A stretch of DNA of 64,000 nt from Chloroflexota bacterium (GCA_016213105.1 JACRBN010000011.1:140602-204601); one strand, 5' to 3'. Shown: positions 8,008-17,796, counted from the first letter of the stretch. Notes: generated from the letters alone by a model not told the origin. Made by a program: numbers and translations.

Positions 8008-9729
8008 ATGTCTGAAATCGACCTCACACGACTTCACCCCGTCCTCGACTCCTACATTCCCCTGGGCCGCTCGGGGCTGCTGCCAGCCCTGCATGCGGCC
8101 CAGCGTCTTTACGGCTGGCTGCCGCAGGAGGCCGCCGCCGAGGTGGCACGCAGCCTCAAGGTGCCGCTGGCGGATGTGCATGGCGTGATCGAGTTCTATT
8201 CGCTGTTCTACAACGAGCCCGTCGGCAAACGCATCATCCGCGTGTGCACCGATCCCGCCTGCGCGCTCAAGGGCGCGGATGGACTGCTGCATCACTTGTG
8301 TTCTCATCACGGGATCGAACCCAATGCGACGACCTCCGACCTGTCCCTGACCATTGAGGCGAGTCCCTGCCTGGGGCTGTGCGAGCACGCCCCTGCTGCC
8401 TTGGTGGATGATAAGGCCGAGACCAACATCGACCTGGAGGCGGGCTCCTACGAGTTGGGACGTCCCAAGTCCATCGTGGACGGAAGTTTGCGTTTGCTGA
8501 CCGCCCACTGCGGAAACGGTACCACGTCGCTGGCGAAGTATGGTGAGTATGCTGCGCTGAAGAAAGCGCTGACGATGAAGCCCGAAGACGTGATCGCCGA
8601 GATCAAGTCCGCGGGGCTGGTGGGGCGCGGCGGCGCAGCCTTCCCGACAGGCGTCAAATGGGAAGGGGCGGCCAAAGCGGACGGCGCCCCGAAGTACGTG
8701 GTCTGCAACGCGGACGAGTCCGAGCCTGGCACGTTCAAGGATCGCGTGCTGCTGCTGGATGATCCGCACCGCACCATCGAAGGCATGTGCATCGCGGCGC
8801 ACGCCATCGGCGCGACGAAGGGCTACATTTACGTGCGCGGCGAGTATCCGTACATTGTCCCTGCCCTGGAGAATGCCCTGACCGAAGCGCGCGAGGCGGG
8901 TTATCTTGGCGAACGCTTCGACATCGAAGTCCGCCTGGGTGCGGGCGCGTACATCTGCGGCGAGGAGACGGCCCTGTTCGAGTCTATCGAAGGCAAGCGC
9001 GGCTTCCCGCGGGTCAAGCCGCCCTTCCCGACCACGAACGGATTGTTCGACCAGCCGACCGTCATCAATAACGTGGAGACGTTGTGTAACGTCCCACTCA
9101 TCATCACCGAAGGCGCGGCGGGCTATCGCAGGATCGGCACCGAGAAATCGCCTGGCCCAAAGCTGTTCTGCGTCTCGGGCGATGTGGCGAAACCAGGATT
9201 GTATGAAGTCCCGTTCGGCGTGACGCTGCGCGAGCTGCTTGAAATGGCGGGCGGCCCTTCGACTGAGGGTCTCGACAAAGAGCGTCTCGACCCTCCGCTT
9301 AGGGCGAATGAAACAGATAGAATACAAGGCGTTCTGTTCGGCGGGGCGGCGGGAGCTTTTGCCACCTCCGCGCACCTGGATGTGAAGCTGACCTTCGAAG
9401 ACCTGCGCGCGGCGGGACTTCCGCTAGGCTCGGGGGTGGTGATGGTCTTCAACGAGACCCGCGACCTGCGCGACGTGTTGAAGCGGCTGGGCAAATTCTT
9501 CGCGCACGAGTCGTGCGGCAAGTGCTATCCCTGCCAGATGGGCACCCAGCGTCAGATGGAAATCCTCGACCGCATCGCGGCGGGAAATGTCCTCGATGGC
9601 GACATGCGGCGCTTGCAGGACGTCGGCTGGACGATGACGGACGCGTCCCTGTGCGGCCTGGGCCAGACAGCGGCAGGGGCGGTGCTCTCGGCGATCAAGT
9701 TGTGGCCCGAGCTTTTCGTCGAACGTTAA
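8008..9729 (+). CDS. NADH-binding diaphorase subunit of formate dehydrogenase (NuoE-NuoF fusion)
   Basis: This 573-residue protein joins a 24-kDa-type [2Fe-2S] domain (residues 1-150, ligands Cys80, Cys85, Cys121, Cys125) to a complete 51-kDa-type domain. The latter has the NADH site [10 protein letters not shown], the FMN site [22 protein letters not shown], and the [4Fe-4S] motif [11 protein letters not shown] with a distal Cys in SLCGLG. It passes electrons between NAD(H) and the iron-sulfur chain of the next two subunits. The start at 8008 has CGGAG upstream and a promoter at the right distance; the longer open frame upstream is repeat DNA. In Fds-type formate dehydrogenases and complex I these two domains are usually separate genes; HoxF-type proteins are fused. 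Soluble, cytoplasmic. Confidence 0.92.
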   Translation: MSEIDLTRLHPVLDSYIPLGRSGLLPALHAAQRLYGWLPQEAAAEVARSLKVPLADVHGVIEFYSLFYNEPVGKRIIRVCTDPACALKGADGLLHHLCSHHGIEPNATTSDLSLTIEASPCLGLCEHAPAALVDDKAETNIDLEAGSYELGRPKSIVDGSLRLLTAHCGNGTTSLAKYGEYAALKKALTMKPEDVIAEIKSAGLVGRGGAAFPTGVKWEGAAKADGAPKYVVCNADESEPGTFKDRVLLLDDPHRTIEGMCIAAHAIGATKGYIYVRGEYPYIVPALENALTEAREAGYLGERFDIEVRLGAGAYICGEETALFESIEGKRGFPRVKPPFPTTNGLFDQPTVINNVETLCNVPLIITEGAAGYRRIGTEKSPGPKLFCVSGDVAKPGLYEVPFGVTLRELLEMAGGPSTEGLDKERLDPPLRANETDRIQGVLFGGAAGAFATSAHLDVKLTFEDLRAAGLPLGSGVVMVFNETRDLRDVLKRLGKFFAHESCGKCYPCQMGTQRQMEILDRIAAGNVLDGDMRRLQDVGWTMTDASLCGLGQTAAGAVLSAIKLWPELFVER

Positions 9730-9742
9730 ACGTTTAACGTTC
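9721..9742. repeat. Perfect 22-base palindrome over the stop codon
   Basis: The half-site GAACGTTAAAC (9721-9731) is followed directly by its exact inverse GTTTAACGTTC (9732-9742). It covers the last codons and stop of the diaphorase gene and ends 21 bases before the next start. It may be a protein-binding site or repeat DNA. Confidence 0.75.
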
Positions 9743-9763
9743 AACGTCTTCAAAGGTGAACCC

Positions 9764-10474
9764 ATGACGATCACATTTTCGATGGATGGAAAAGAAATAT
9801 CCGTGGAACAGGGCCTAACCCTGTTGGATGCCGCGCGCGAAAACGGGACGGACATCCCGACCATCTGCTTCCACGAAGCGACCACGTCCAATGCGTTGTG
9901 CCGCATCTGCGTGGTCGAGGTCGAGGGGATGCGGCTGCTGCAGCCTGCCTGCATCGTCCAGGCTGCGGAGGGGATGAAGGTGCAGACCCGCAGCGAGCGG
10001 GTTGTCCGCGCGCGCAAGACCATCCTCGAAATGCTGGCCTCCACCCTGGACTTGTCCGATGCGCCCGAGATCCTGACCCTGATGGACCAGTACGGCGCGA
10101 AGGCGGATCGCTTCCCCGAAGCGGAGCGGCGCGAATCAGCCGTCAAGGACGATAACCCGATGTACATCCGCGATTACTCGAAGTGCCTGTTGTGCTGGCG
10201 CTGCGTGCAAGTCTGCGCGGACGACGCCCAGTACACCTTCGCCATCAACTTCGAGGGGCGCGGATACGAGACGCAGATCGGCACCTTCTTCGACCACGCC
10301 ATCCCCGAGACGACTTGTGTGTTGTGCGGACAATGCGTGGGCGTCTGTCCCACGGGCGCGCTCAAGCCCAAGCGCGAATACCTGCTGGAGCAGGGGCTGA
10401 GTCCGCAGGAGATCAGCGTGATGAATACGGGAAGAAAAAGAAGGTCGAAGGTCACAGGTCAAAAGTCGGAATGA
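9764..10474 (+). CDS. Ferredoxin-type electron-transfer subunit of formate dehydrogenase (NuoG N-terminal-like)
   Basis: This 236-residue protein carries three cluster sites. An N-terminal [2Fe-2S] domain uses Cys35, Cys46, Cys49 and Cys63. Two [4Fe-4S] sites follow at Cys141/144/147/151 ([11 protein letters not shown]) and Cys185/188/191/195 ([11 protein letters not shown]). No cysteine lies between residues 71 and 135, so the His/Cys3 cluster of NuoG and of many NAD-linked formate dehydrogenases is missing. In those enzymes this region is the N-terminus of the catalytic subunit; here it is a separate gene. The last 14 residues ([14 protein letters not shown]) are encoded by a short inverted repeat and look non-functional. 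It links the diaphorase to the catalytic subunit. Confidence 0.9.
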   Translation: MTITFSMDGKEISVEQGLTLLDAARENGTDIPTICFHEATTSNALCRICVVEVEGMRLLQPACIVQAAEGMKVQTRSERVVRARKTILEMLASTLDLSDAPEILTLMDQYGAKADRFPEAERRESAVKDDNPMYIRDYSKCLLCWRCVQVCADDAQYTFAINFEGRGYETQIGTFFDHAIPETTCVLCGQCVGVCPTGALKPKREYLLEQGLSPQEISVMNTGRKRRSKVTGQKSE

Positions 10475-10484
10475 CTTTTGACCT
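10456..10484. repeat. 12-base inverted repeat across the stop codon and leader
   Basis: AGGTCAAAAGTC (10456-10467) and GACTTTTGACCT (10473-10484) are exact inverses around GGAAT. It encodes the end of the ferredoxin subunit and reaches to just before the ribosome binding site (GGAGG) of the catalytic subunit, so it could damp its translation. Confidence 0.7.
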
Positions 10485-10497
10485 CTTCGGAGGAACC

Positions 10498-12729
10498 ATG
10501 ATCAAGCCCGACCATATCACCACCACCACCTGTCCCTACTGCGGGGTGGGATGTACGTTGGAGTTACACGTCAAGGATGACTTTATTTTCAAGGTCACCT
10601 CGCCGTTCGATTCGCCCGTCAATCACGGCAACCTGTGCGTGAAGGGACGCTTTGGATATGACTTTGTTTATCATCCCAAGCGCGTGCTGACGCCGATGGT
10701 GAGAAGATACTTGCTGGAGAGTGTTCAGTCATCCGTGATCAGTGAGCAGTGGCGGAGCCGCAAAGACGCGCCCGATCTGGGATACCAATCCCTAATTACG
10801 AATTACCAATCCCAGACTCCCTGGGACTGGATCGAAACCGACTGGAACACCGCCCTCGACATTACCGCGAACAAGTTGATTGAAATCTACCAGCGCGACG
10901 GCTCGGATGCGATGGCGGTCTACTGCTGCGCCAAGGCCACCAACGAGGACAATTACCTGCTGCAAAAGCTGTACCGCGCCCTGTTCCGCACCAACAACGT
11001 GGATCACTGCACGCGCCTGTGCCACGCGGGTTCGGTGGTGGCGCTGCAGCAGGCGGTCGGCTCCTCGGCCATGAGTAACACCGCCTCGCAGGTAACAATG
11101 AATGACGTCTTCATTGTGACTGGTTCGAACACGACCGAGAATCATCCCATCATTTCGCTGCAGATGAAGGAAGCTGTCGAGAAACACGGCGCGAAGATGA
11201 TTGTCATCGATCCACGCCGCATCGAGCTGGTGGATTTTGCCGAGATGTGGCTGCCGCTCAAACCTGGGACGAACGTGCCGCTCTTCACGGCCATGGCCTA
11301 CGTGATCGTCGAGGAGAACCTGGTCAACCACGATTTCATCGACGACCGCACCGAGGGCTATCCCGAGTTTCTCGCCTCGCTGGAGAAATTTACGCCCGAG
11401 TACGCCGAGCAGATTTGCGGCGTGCCCGCCGAGGATATCCGCAAGGCGGCGCGGCTGTATGCCAAGGCGAAGAACGCTGCCATCTACTGGGGCATGGGCA
11501 TCTCACAGCTTTCGCACGGTACAGCCTCTGCGATGGCGCTGATCCACCTGGCCTTTCTCACGGGCCATATCGGACGCGACGGCACGGGATTGAATCCCCT
11601 GCGCGGACAGAACAACGTGCAGGGCGCCAGCGATATGGGCGCGATGCCATTCCATTACCCTGGCTACATGCGCGTGGACGATGAGGCCAACGCAGCCCAA
11701 TGGGAAAAGACCTGGAACATCGAGCCTGGCGGCCTTTCCCGCCGACTTGGCCTGACCACCACCGAGATCCTCAGCCACGCCTATGAGGGCGGAATCCGCG
11801 CGTTGTACATTATGGGCGAGAACCCGATGATGTCCGAGCCGAACCTGAATGAAACGCGCAAGCACATGGAACAGCTGGAATTCCTCGTGGCGCAGGACAT
11901 CTTCATCAACGAGAGCGCCGCCTTTGCGGATGTCTTCCTGCCCGCCACGCCCTTCGCCGAGAAGGACGGTACCTTCAGCAACACCGACCGCCGCGTACAG
12001 CGCGTGCGCGCCGCACAGCCTCCGCGCGGGCAGTCGCGCCCCGACTGGCAGATCCTGTGCGACCTGGCCCAGCGCATCGAAGCCCGCCTCGGCCGTCCCA
12101 CCGCCAGATGGGATTACACCCATCCCGAGCAGATCTTGCGCGAGATGGCGGGCGTCAATCCCGACTACGCGGGCATCACCTATGAGCGCATCGACAAAGT
12201 CGGGCTGATCTATCCCGTGCCCGACCTGACCCACCCTGGCACGCCGACCCTTTTCACCCAATCCTTCCCGCGCGGGCGCGGAAAATTTACGCCGCTGGAT
12301 TATGTCCCCGTGCGAGAGCAGGCCGATGACGAGTACCCATTCATCCTGACCACGGGCCGCCTGCTCGAACACTGGCACGGCGGCACCATGACGCGCAACT
12401 CGGCGCTCAACGAAGCCTACCCCGAAGCTCGCGTGGAGATTCATCCCGCCGACGCGGAGATTCACGGCATTCGAAACGGCGACCCGGTCAAAGTCCAGAG
12501 CCGGCGCGGCGAGGTGGTGCTGCGCGCCACGGTCACCGAGAAAACCTCCGTTGGCGTGGTCTTCATCCCCTGGCACTTCCACGAGGCAGCCGCCAATTTA
12601 CTGACCAACGACGCGCTCGACCCGCAAGCCAAAATCCCCGAGTTCAAGGCCTGTGCGGTGCAGGTCTTCCCTGCGCGCGAAAACGAACTGTCCAATCCTG
12701 ATGTGATGTTGTCACGCGGAAGATACTGA
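10498..12729 (+). CDS. Formate dehydrogenase catalytic subunit (molybdenum/tungsten, cysteine type)
   Basis: This 743-residue molybdopterin oxidoreductase oxidises formate to CO2, or runs in reverse. An N-terminal [4Fe-4S] site is made by Cys12, Cys15, Cys19 and Cys47. The active-site motif TRLCHAGSV has Cys175 where selenoenzymes carry selenocysteine, followed by the conserved His176. Guanine-dinucleotide-binding segments follow (NTTENHPI, IDPRRIELVDFAEM, GMGISQLSHGT, RGQNNVQGASDMG), and the C-terminal cap has LTTGRLLEHWHGGTMTR. The start at 10498 has GGAGG upstream. Residues about 71-106 are an insertion encoded by repeat-like DNA. The gene is the third of the operon; partner functions are NADH diaphorase and ferredoxin. 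Confidence 0.93.
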   Translation: MIKPDHITTTTCPYCGVGCTLELHVKDDFIFKVTSPFDSPVNHGNLCVKGRFGYDFVYHPKRVLTPMVRRYLLESVQSSVISEQWRSRKDAPDLGYQSLITNYQSQTPWDWIETDWNTALDITANKLIEIYQRDGSDAMAVYCCAKATNEDNYLLQKLYRALFRTNNVDHCTRLCHAGSVVALQQAVGSSAMSNTASQVTMNDVFIVTGSNTTENHPIISLQMKEAVEKHGAKMIVIDPRRIELVDFAEMWLPLKPGTNVPLFTAMAYVIVEENLVNHDFIDDRTEGYPEFLASLEKFTPEYAEQICGVPAEDIRKAARLYAKAKNAAIYWGMGISQLSHGTASAMALIHLAFLTGHIGRDGTGLNPLRGQNNVQGASDMGAMPFHYPGYMRVDDEANAAQWEKTWNIEPGGLSRRLGLTTTEILSHAYEGGIRALYIMGENPMMSEPNLNETRKHMEQLEFLVAQDIFINESAAFADVFLPATPFAEKDGTFSNTDRRVQRVRAAQPPRGQSRPDWQILCDLAQRIEARLGRPTARWDYTHPEQILREMAGVNPDYAGITYERIDKVGLIYPVPDLTHPGTPTLFTQSFPRGRGKFTPLDYVPVREQADDEYPFILTTGRLLEHWHGGTMTRNSALNEAYPEARVEIHPADAEIHGIRNGDPVKVQSRRGEVVLRATVTEKTSVGVVFIPWHFHEAAANLLTNDALDPQAKIPEFKACAVQVFPARENELSNPDVMLSRGRY
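10708..10815 (+). repeat. Repeat-derived in-frame insertion in the formate dehydrogenase gene
   Basis: The DNA has the low-complexity look of intergenic repeats: repeated CAGT/GTGA words at 10726-10752 and two CCAATCCC words with AATTACGAATTACC between. Similar CCAATTACC words occur between genes at 18885-18903 and at 63049-63069. It encodes about 36 residues between MVRR and TPWDW, where other formate dehydrogenases go almost directly on. Confidence 0.6.
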
Positions 12730-12748
12730 TCCTATTAATGGAGAACAA

Positions 12749-14620
12749 ATGAAGAGATTACTGGTGATTTTATTGATTGCGGTTTCCCTCCTCAAGCAAA
12801 CGGATGCGCGCGCCCAATCAGTGAGCGCGCGCGTTTCCTTGTTGGATAAGAATAACCGTCCCATCACCGCGCTGGTGGATGGGAACCAGGTCAGCCTGAA
12901 GATCGAGCTGGATGCGCCTGTCGACGGGATGCAGGTGGATTTCCTGCTCCCGGGCGTGGATGCGCCTGTGGGCGTCTGCTCCATCCCAAAGGGTGACCGC
13001 ACCTGTCAGAGCGACCCTTTCCCCGCCCTGGGTTGGTACTGGAATCCTGATGGGTCGCCCCAGCCCCAGCGGACGGTCGCCGCGCGCGGAAACGGCCAGC
13101 CGCTCGACGGCAGCCTGACCGTGACGGTCGCCCCGCGGCCTGTCGTCATGGTACACGGCTTCAATGCCGATTACACCACCTGGCTGGCATACCTCGGCGC
13201 GCAGGGCTATCTGGCCTCGATGGGACTGCACGGCTATGCGGTCGGCGATGGACAGGTGCCTGGCGTGCTGGACACAGGCAGTTTGACCGACCCCGCCAGG
13301 CGGACGAATACCATCGCGCAGAATGCCGCCATCCTGGGCGAGTATATCGACAACGTGCAGAAGGCCACAGGCGCCGAGAAGGTCGACCTGCTGGTACACA
13401 GCATGGGCGGCATGATCTCGCGTTATTACCTCGACCGCGTCATGACCGACGTGGATGCGGCGCAATTGGTGATCTTGGGCACGCCCATGGCGGGATCGAG
13501 CTGCGCCAGCCTGCCCGCCGCGCTGGGACTGATGCTGCCTGCCACGCTCGAAATCGAGCCGAGTTACATGGTGGGCGTCTTCAATCAACAGATCGTGCAT
13601 CGGCATGGGGTGCCGTTCCATGCCATCGCGGGGAAAAAACTGCTGGACGCGGTGCAGTCGCCCTGCACGCCTGTCCCGTCTGACCTGGTCGTGACGGTGG
13701 ACAGCGTCAGGGCCATTCCCATGCCCGTGCAGGAGATCACCCTGCTGCACACGGAACTGAACACTTCCCCTGAAGTCTTCGAGAGTTTCGTCAAGCCGCT
13801 CCTGCAAACCCCGCCTGGAAAATTCGAGTCGCCTGCCGACCCACCGCCAGGTTCGACTCCGCCTGTCTCCCAGCAATACACCAAAATCTATACGGGACAC
13901 GTCAACCCAGGCGAAACGCAGGATGTGGTCATCAACATCGATCCGAACGTGACCGTGGCAAACTTCGCCCTGTACGACACCTCGCGCTCGCTGGATTTGA
14001 CCGTGGTCGGCGCAAGCGGCAATGCGATCCAACTGGACGCGCAGAAGAACGGCATGATCCGCGTGGACGATCCCTCGACGATGATTTATCTCGGCTACGG
14101 TTTCAATAATCCCAAGCCAGGCAGGTGGATCATCACCCTGCACACCACGAGCGCCACGCCACTCCAGGGCGCGGATTTTGCCATCAATGCCCAGTTCAAC
14201 GGCGGCGCGCAGTTGCAGGCCAGGCTGGATGTGACGACCCCCAAAGTGAACCAGTCCGTGACCATCTCCGCCCTGTTGACTGCGGACGGTGTCCCAGTTC
14301 CGCTGGATGGGGCGCAGGCTGCGGTGCGTCATCCCGATGGCCGTGTCGAAACGCTGGCGATGCAGGTTTCGAATAACAGCGCGATTCTTTCGCTGAAGCC
14401 GGACGAGACAGGCATCCACAGCGTGGAGGTCAGCGTCACCGCGCGCGCGCAGGATGGCTCCATCATTGACCGCGCCGTCCACCTGACCTTCGAGGCCGAG
14501 CCAACCGAATCGATCATCACCATAAACCGCATGATTGGTCTGGGCGGACTGCTGGTGCTGGCGATCCTGGTGGTGATGCTCGCCCGTCGGCGCAGAAGGA
14601 AGAAATCCGTCCCTGGATGA
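12749..14620 (+). CDS. Membrane-anchored alpha/beta-hydrolase (lipase/esterase-like)
   Basis: This 623-residue protein starts with a signal peptide (MKRLLVILLIAVSLL, cleaved near ARAQS). A beta-rich N-terminal domain follows, then a lipase core: oxyanion strand VVMVHGFNADYTTW at about residue 133 and the nucleophile elbow VHSMGGMISRYY, so Ser in a G-x-S-x-G-like site. Two Ig-like beta domains come next (about 370-580), and the protein ends in one membrane helix (GLGGLLVLAILVVML) with a basic anchor RRRRRKK. It is therefore likely exposed on the cell surface and hydrolyses esters or lipids; the exact substrate is unknown. GGAGA precedes the ATG. It starts 20 bases after formate dehydrogenase and could be co-transcribed. 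Confidence 0.8.
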   Translation: MKRLLVILLIAVSLLKQTDARAQSVSARVSLLDKNNRPITALVDGNQVSLKIELDAPVDGMQVDFLLPGVDAPVGVCSIPKGDRTCQSDPFPALGWYWNPDGSPQPQRTVAARGNGQPLDGSLTVTVAPRPVVMVHGFNADYTTWLAYLGAQGYLASMGLHGYAVGDGQVPGVLDTGSLTDPARRTNTIAQNAAILGEYIDNVQKATGAEKVDLLVHSMGGMISRYYLDRVMTDVDAAQLVILGTPMAGSSCASLPAALGLMLPATLEIEPSYMVGVFNQQIVHRHGVPFHAIAGKKLLDAVQSPCTPVPSDLVVTVDSVRAIPMPVQEITLLHTELNTSPEVFESFVKPLLQTPPGKFESPADPPPGSTPPVSQQYTKIYTGHVNPGETQDVVINIDPNVTVANFALYDTSRSLDLTVVGASGNAIQLDAQKNGMIRVDDPSTMIYLGYGFNNPKPGRWIITLHTTSATPLQGADFAINAQFNGGAQLQARLDVTTPKVNQSVTISALLTADGVPVPLDGAQAAVRHPDGRVETLAMQVSNNSAILSLKPDETGIHSVEVSVTARAQDGSIIDRAVHLTFEAEPTESIITINRMIGLGGLLVLAILVVMLARRRRRKKSVPG

Positions 14621-14688
14621 ATCAGCGCAGGCAAACGCTCTCGATTGTCCCCCGCTAAATTGCGGCAAAACCGGTATGTGAGCACTAC

Positions 14689-15459
14689 ATGATCTCTTTT
14701 GACCCCAAGCAGGTGTTCAGTTCGCGCGTCGACAACTATATCAAGTACCGCCCGGGTTATCCAGCTCTGCTGCTGGATGACCTGATCAAAGGATGTGGCT
14801 TGATGCCTGATTGGCGCGTGGCCGATATTGGCTCGGGAACCGGGCAGTTGGCGCGCCTGTTCCTGGATTTTGGCTGCGCCGTGACTTGCGTGGAACCCAA
14901 TGAGGAGATGCGCCTGGCAGGAGAGCAAATTTTTACGGGTCACTCGGGCTTCACCAGCCTGGCAGGAAGCGCCGAGATCACCGGGCTTGCAGATGCGAGC
15001 GTGGATCTGGTCGGGGCTGGGATGGCTTTCCACTGGTTTGATGCGCCTCGCGCCAGGCTTGAGTTTCAACGCATCCTTGCCCCAGGCGGATGGGTGGCCC
15101 TGGTTTGGAATCGCATGTTGACCGGCCCGCAGCCGTTCATGCAAGCCTATACCGGATTGATCCTCGAATATGGCCCGGGTTGGACGGAGACCCTGCGCCG
15201 TGACCAGCCGGGCAGTTCTTTGGATCTGCCTGGCTTCTTTGGCGGTGTTTTTCAGCGTGCAGCTTTTCCCATCCATCAGTTCCTGGACTGGGATGGTTTA
15301 TGCGGGCGCACTCTCACGATTGCCCATCTCCCTCAAACCGATGATCCCGCCCATTCGCCCCTGTTCGACCGCGTGCGCAACATCTTTGACCGCCACCAAA
15401 ACAACGGGCAGGTTACGATGCACTATGAGACCGAGCTGTACTACGGCCGCCTGGCATGA
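14689..15459 (+). CDS. Class I SAM-dependent methyltransferase
   Basis: This 256-residue protein has the Rossmann-fold methyltransferase signature: motif I VADIGSGTGQLARLF, the acidic ribose ligand in VTCVEPNEEM, motif III with GSAEITGLADASVDLV, and GMAFHWFDAPRARLEFQRILAPGGWVALVWNR. This last pattern is typical of proteins annotated as methyltransferases acting on small molecules. The substrate is not known. No signal peptide. It is separated from the hydrolase by 68 bases and shows no strong ribosome binding site. Confidence 0.88.
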   Translation: MISFDPKQVFSSRVDNYIKYRPGYPALLLDDLIKGCGLMPDWRVADIGSGTGQLARLFLDFGCAVTCVEPNEEMRLAGEQIFTGHSGFTSLAGSAEITGLADASVDLVGAGMAFHWFDAPRARLEFQRILAPGGWVALVWNRMLTGPQPFMQAYTGLILEYGPGWTETLRRDQPGSSLDLPGFFGGVFQRAAFPIHQFLDWDGLCGRTLTIAHLPQTDDPAHSPLFDRVRNIFDRHQNNGQVTMHYETELYYGRLA

Positions 15460-15474
15460 AGATCAGATTGGCAA

Positions 15475-15504
15475 TTGAAGTGCGGGTCAGGAAAACCGTA
15501 TAAT
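15475..15504 (+). promoter_or_regulatory. Promoter of the CPBP protease gene
   Basis: TTGAAG (15475-15480) and a consensus TATAAT (15499-15504) are 18 bases apart, 36 bases before the ATG at 15540. Confidence 0.65.
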
Positions 15505-15539
15505 GAGATCGAGCATGACCGTTCCTGAAAGGAGCAAAC

Positions 15540-16454
15540 ATGGCGGCCAGTCCTTCCACTTCATCACGCAAAACCTTGATTGTCATCGCCTGGGTCTTTT
15601 TGTTATTAGCCTCCCAACTGCCCCGCATCATCCTTCAGGAGGTTTTCCATCAGGACATTTCTGAAGACGTGCGCTCTGCGATCACGGCAGGCGTGGTCCT
15701 TGTTGGCCTGGCGTTGACCTACCTCTGGGAATCCGTCCGCCCTCTGCGTTCCTTCTTCATTTTGTTCCTCGTGCTGGTCGGGGTCGAGTGGGCCGTTTTT
15801 ACGAAGCTGGATCAACTCCCGATCTACCAGTCCTGGCTGAATCATCCATCCTTCAACGTTTACATGCTGGCGGAACAATCCCTGCGCCTGCTAGTGACCC
15901 TGGGGATCATTGCGGCATTGTTCATGCTGAAGAAGAGTCGGGATGCCTTTTTCCTGGTCAAAGGCGATACCAGCGCGCCCGTGGAGCCTGTCAAAGTGTT
16001 GGGCATTAAATCGACCGAACGCTGGAATACGCTGGGACGCAACTTTTCGATCTTCCTCAGCCTGGGCACGCTGACCTTTCTGGTGCTGGCGGGCAGGCCG
16101 CCGCTGGATATCGTCCTCCGCGCCCTGCCATTCCTGCCCGCCATCCTGCTGGCCGCCGCACTGAACGCCTTCAACGAGGAGATGACCTACAAGGCCTCCT
16201 TCCTGTCCATGTTGGAGGAGCCGCTGGGCAGGCATCAGGCTCTTTGGCTGATGGCGGCTTATTTCGGGATCGGCCACTTCTACGGCGTGCCATACGGCGT
16301 CATCGGCGTGCTGATGGCGGGTTTCCTGGGCTGGTTCCTGGGCAAGTCGATGCTTGAAACGCGCGGCCTGGCCTGGGCCTGGCTCATTCATTTCTTTCAG
16401 GACGTGTTGATTTTTGCCTTCCTGGCCATCGGTTCGATTACGCCCGGGGGATGA
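15540..16454 (+). CDS. CPBP-family intramembrane metalloprotease (CAAX/bacteriocin-processing type)
   Basis: This 304-residue polytopic membrane protein has about eight hydrophobic segments. The Abi/CPBP motifs are readable: motif 1 NEEMTYKAS, the glutamate pair, with Lys where many members have Arg; motif 2 FGIGHFYG; motif 3 HFFQD. Members cleave prenylated or other membrane-associated peptides, or serve in peptide-immunity and regulation. AAAGGAG precedes the ATG. It has its own promoter and is followed by a strong terminator, so it is probably a single-gene unit. Substrate unknown. Confidence 0.87.
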   Translation: MAASPSTSSRKTLIVIAWVFLLLASQLPRIILQEVFHQDISEDVRSAITAGVVLVGLALTYLWESVRPLRSFFILFLVLVGVEWAVFTKLDQLPIYQSWLNHPSFNVYMLAEQSLRLLVTLGIIAALFMLKKSRDAFFLVKGDTSAPVEPVKVLGIKSTERWNTLGRNFSIFLSLGTLTFLVLAGRPPLDIVLRALPFLPAILLAAALNAFNEEMTYKASFLSMLEEPLGRHQALWLMAAYFGIGHFYGVPYGVIGVLMAGFLGWFLGKSMLETRGLAWAWLIHFFQDVLIFAFLAIGSITPGG

Positions 16455-16470
16455 GATATTTTATCGACCT

Positions 16471-16504
16471 AAAAAGAGACTCGCTGTAAGGCGAGTCTCT
16501 TTTT
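16471..16504. terminator. Bidirectional terminator
   Basis: AAAAAGAGACTCGC (16471-16484) pairs perfectly with GCGAGTCTCTTTTT (16491-16504). It separates the converging CPBP and arginine deiminase genes. Confidence 0.92.
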
Positions 16505-16519
16505 GCATTCATAAAATTC

Positions 16520-17773
16520 CTACTCATCCCGCGCGATGGGACAGGTCATGCAGTGCCCGCCGCCGCGGCCCTTGCCCAGTTCGAAGCCGGGGATGGCGAT
16601 CACCTCCACGCCCACGGAACGCATCCTGGCGATGGTGTGCGTATTGCGCTCATAGACGATGACCACGCCTGGTTCAAGGGCGACCGTGTTGTTGGCGTCG
16701 TCCCATTGCTCGCGCTCGCTTTGGTACTGGTCGCCACCCGTCTCGACCACCGTCAGCTTGACCTTGAGCGCGTCCTCCACCGCGGAGAGGATGCTCGTCT
16801 CGTGGGTCACATGAAAGTCGCCGTGCTTTTTGCCCGGTCGCAGGCTGATGGCCTGGATTTGGTCGACCACCTTTGGGAAGAGAGTCAGCTTGTCGCGGTC
16901 GAGCATGGTGAAGACCGTGTCGAGGTGCATGTGGGCGCGGTCTTTGGTCATGACGCAGGCGATGACCCGTTCTGCGCTGCCGCTGTTGAAGAGCGCATCC
17001 GTGACCTGCTCGATCATGCTGCCCTGCGTCCGCTCGGACATGCCGATCAGCACCGTCTTGTTCCCGATGGGCAGCACGTCGCCGCCTTCGAGCGCGGAGC
17101 GGCTGAAGTTCTGCATGTTGAACTCGCCGTCGGTACGGTTTGGGTACCAGAATGGGAATCCCGCCTCCCTGAACATGGGATGATACTTGTAAATGGCATA
17201 CATGTTGAGCGCCTCGCGCCGCCGCGCGGGCCAGTACATCGGGTTGGCCGAAACGCCATCGAATATCCAGCAGGAGGAGTCGCGCGTGAAGAGCGTATTG
17301 GGCAGGGGCGGCAGCAGGAAGGCGTTCATGTCGGTCAACGCCGCGGCGTGCAGGGAGATGTGACGGTAGGCCGCCCAGTCGATGCCCGACTCGCCCGCGG
17401 TCAGCCCGCCAATCAGGTGTTTGGCGAGGAACTCGGGCGAAAGGCCCATCAGGTGATGGCGGACTTCATCGACCAGCGCCCAGCCGACGGTGTATTCCGT
17501 GGCGACCTGCTCGACGATCAGCCGCCGCGCCTCCTCGCTGACGCGCAAGGTCTCGGCCAGCAAATCCTGCACGTAATAGACTTCCACGCCGCGTTCGCGC
17601 ATGACCTGCGTGAAATGGTCATGTTCCAGTTGCGCGCGCTCCACCCACAACACATCATCGAACAACAGCTCGTCGTGATTGGACGGGGTCAGGCGCTGCA
17701 GACTCAACTCGGGGCGATGCACGATGACCTTGCGCAGTTTGCCAACTTCTGAATGGACGCCAAAGGGTTGCAT
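16520..17773 (-). CDS. arcA: Arginine deiminase
   Basis: This 417-residue enzyme hydrolyses arginine to citrulline and ammonia, the first step of the fermentative arginine deiminase pathway. The guanidino-group-modifying fold is evident: [22 protein letters not shown], the catalytic [14 protein letters not shown], and the C-terminal catalytic Cys408 in GGGHCMTCP. Length fits the family. The start at 17773 is preferred (AGGAG just upstream); the longer frame beyond is repeat DNA. Carbamoyltransferase and carbamate kinase genes are not adjacent, so the pathway is either scattered or the enzyme serves acid resistance or nitrogen supply. The upstream region is filled with two palindromic elements. 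Confidence 0.95.
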   Translation of the reverse strand: MQPFGVHSEVGKLRKVIVHRPELSLQRLTPSNHDELLFDDVLWVERAQLEHDHFTQVMRERGVEVYYVQDLLAETLRVSEEARRLIVEQVATEYTVGWALVDEVRHHLMGLSPEFLAKHLIGGLTAGESGIDWAAYRHISLHAAALTDMNAFLLPPLPNTLFTRDSSCWIFDGVSANPMYWPARRREALNMYAIYKYHPMFREAGFPFWYPNRTDGEFNMQNFSRSALEGGDVLPIGNKTVLIGMSERTQGSMIEQVTDALFNSGSAERVIACVMTKDRAHMHLDTVFTMLDRDKLTLFPKVVDQIQAISLRPGKKHGDFHVTHETSILSAVEDALKVKLTVVETGGDQYQSEREQWDDANNTVALEPGVVIVYERNTHTIARMRSVGVEVIAIPGFELGKGRGGGHCMTCPIARDE

Positions 17774-17796
17774 GGTGTGTCTCCTGATAAATTTTC

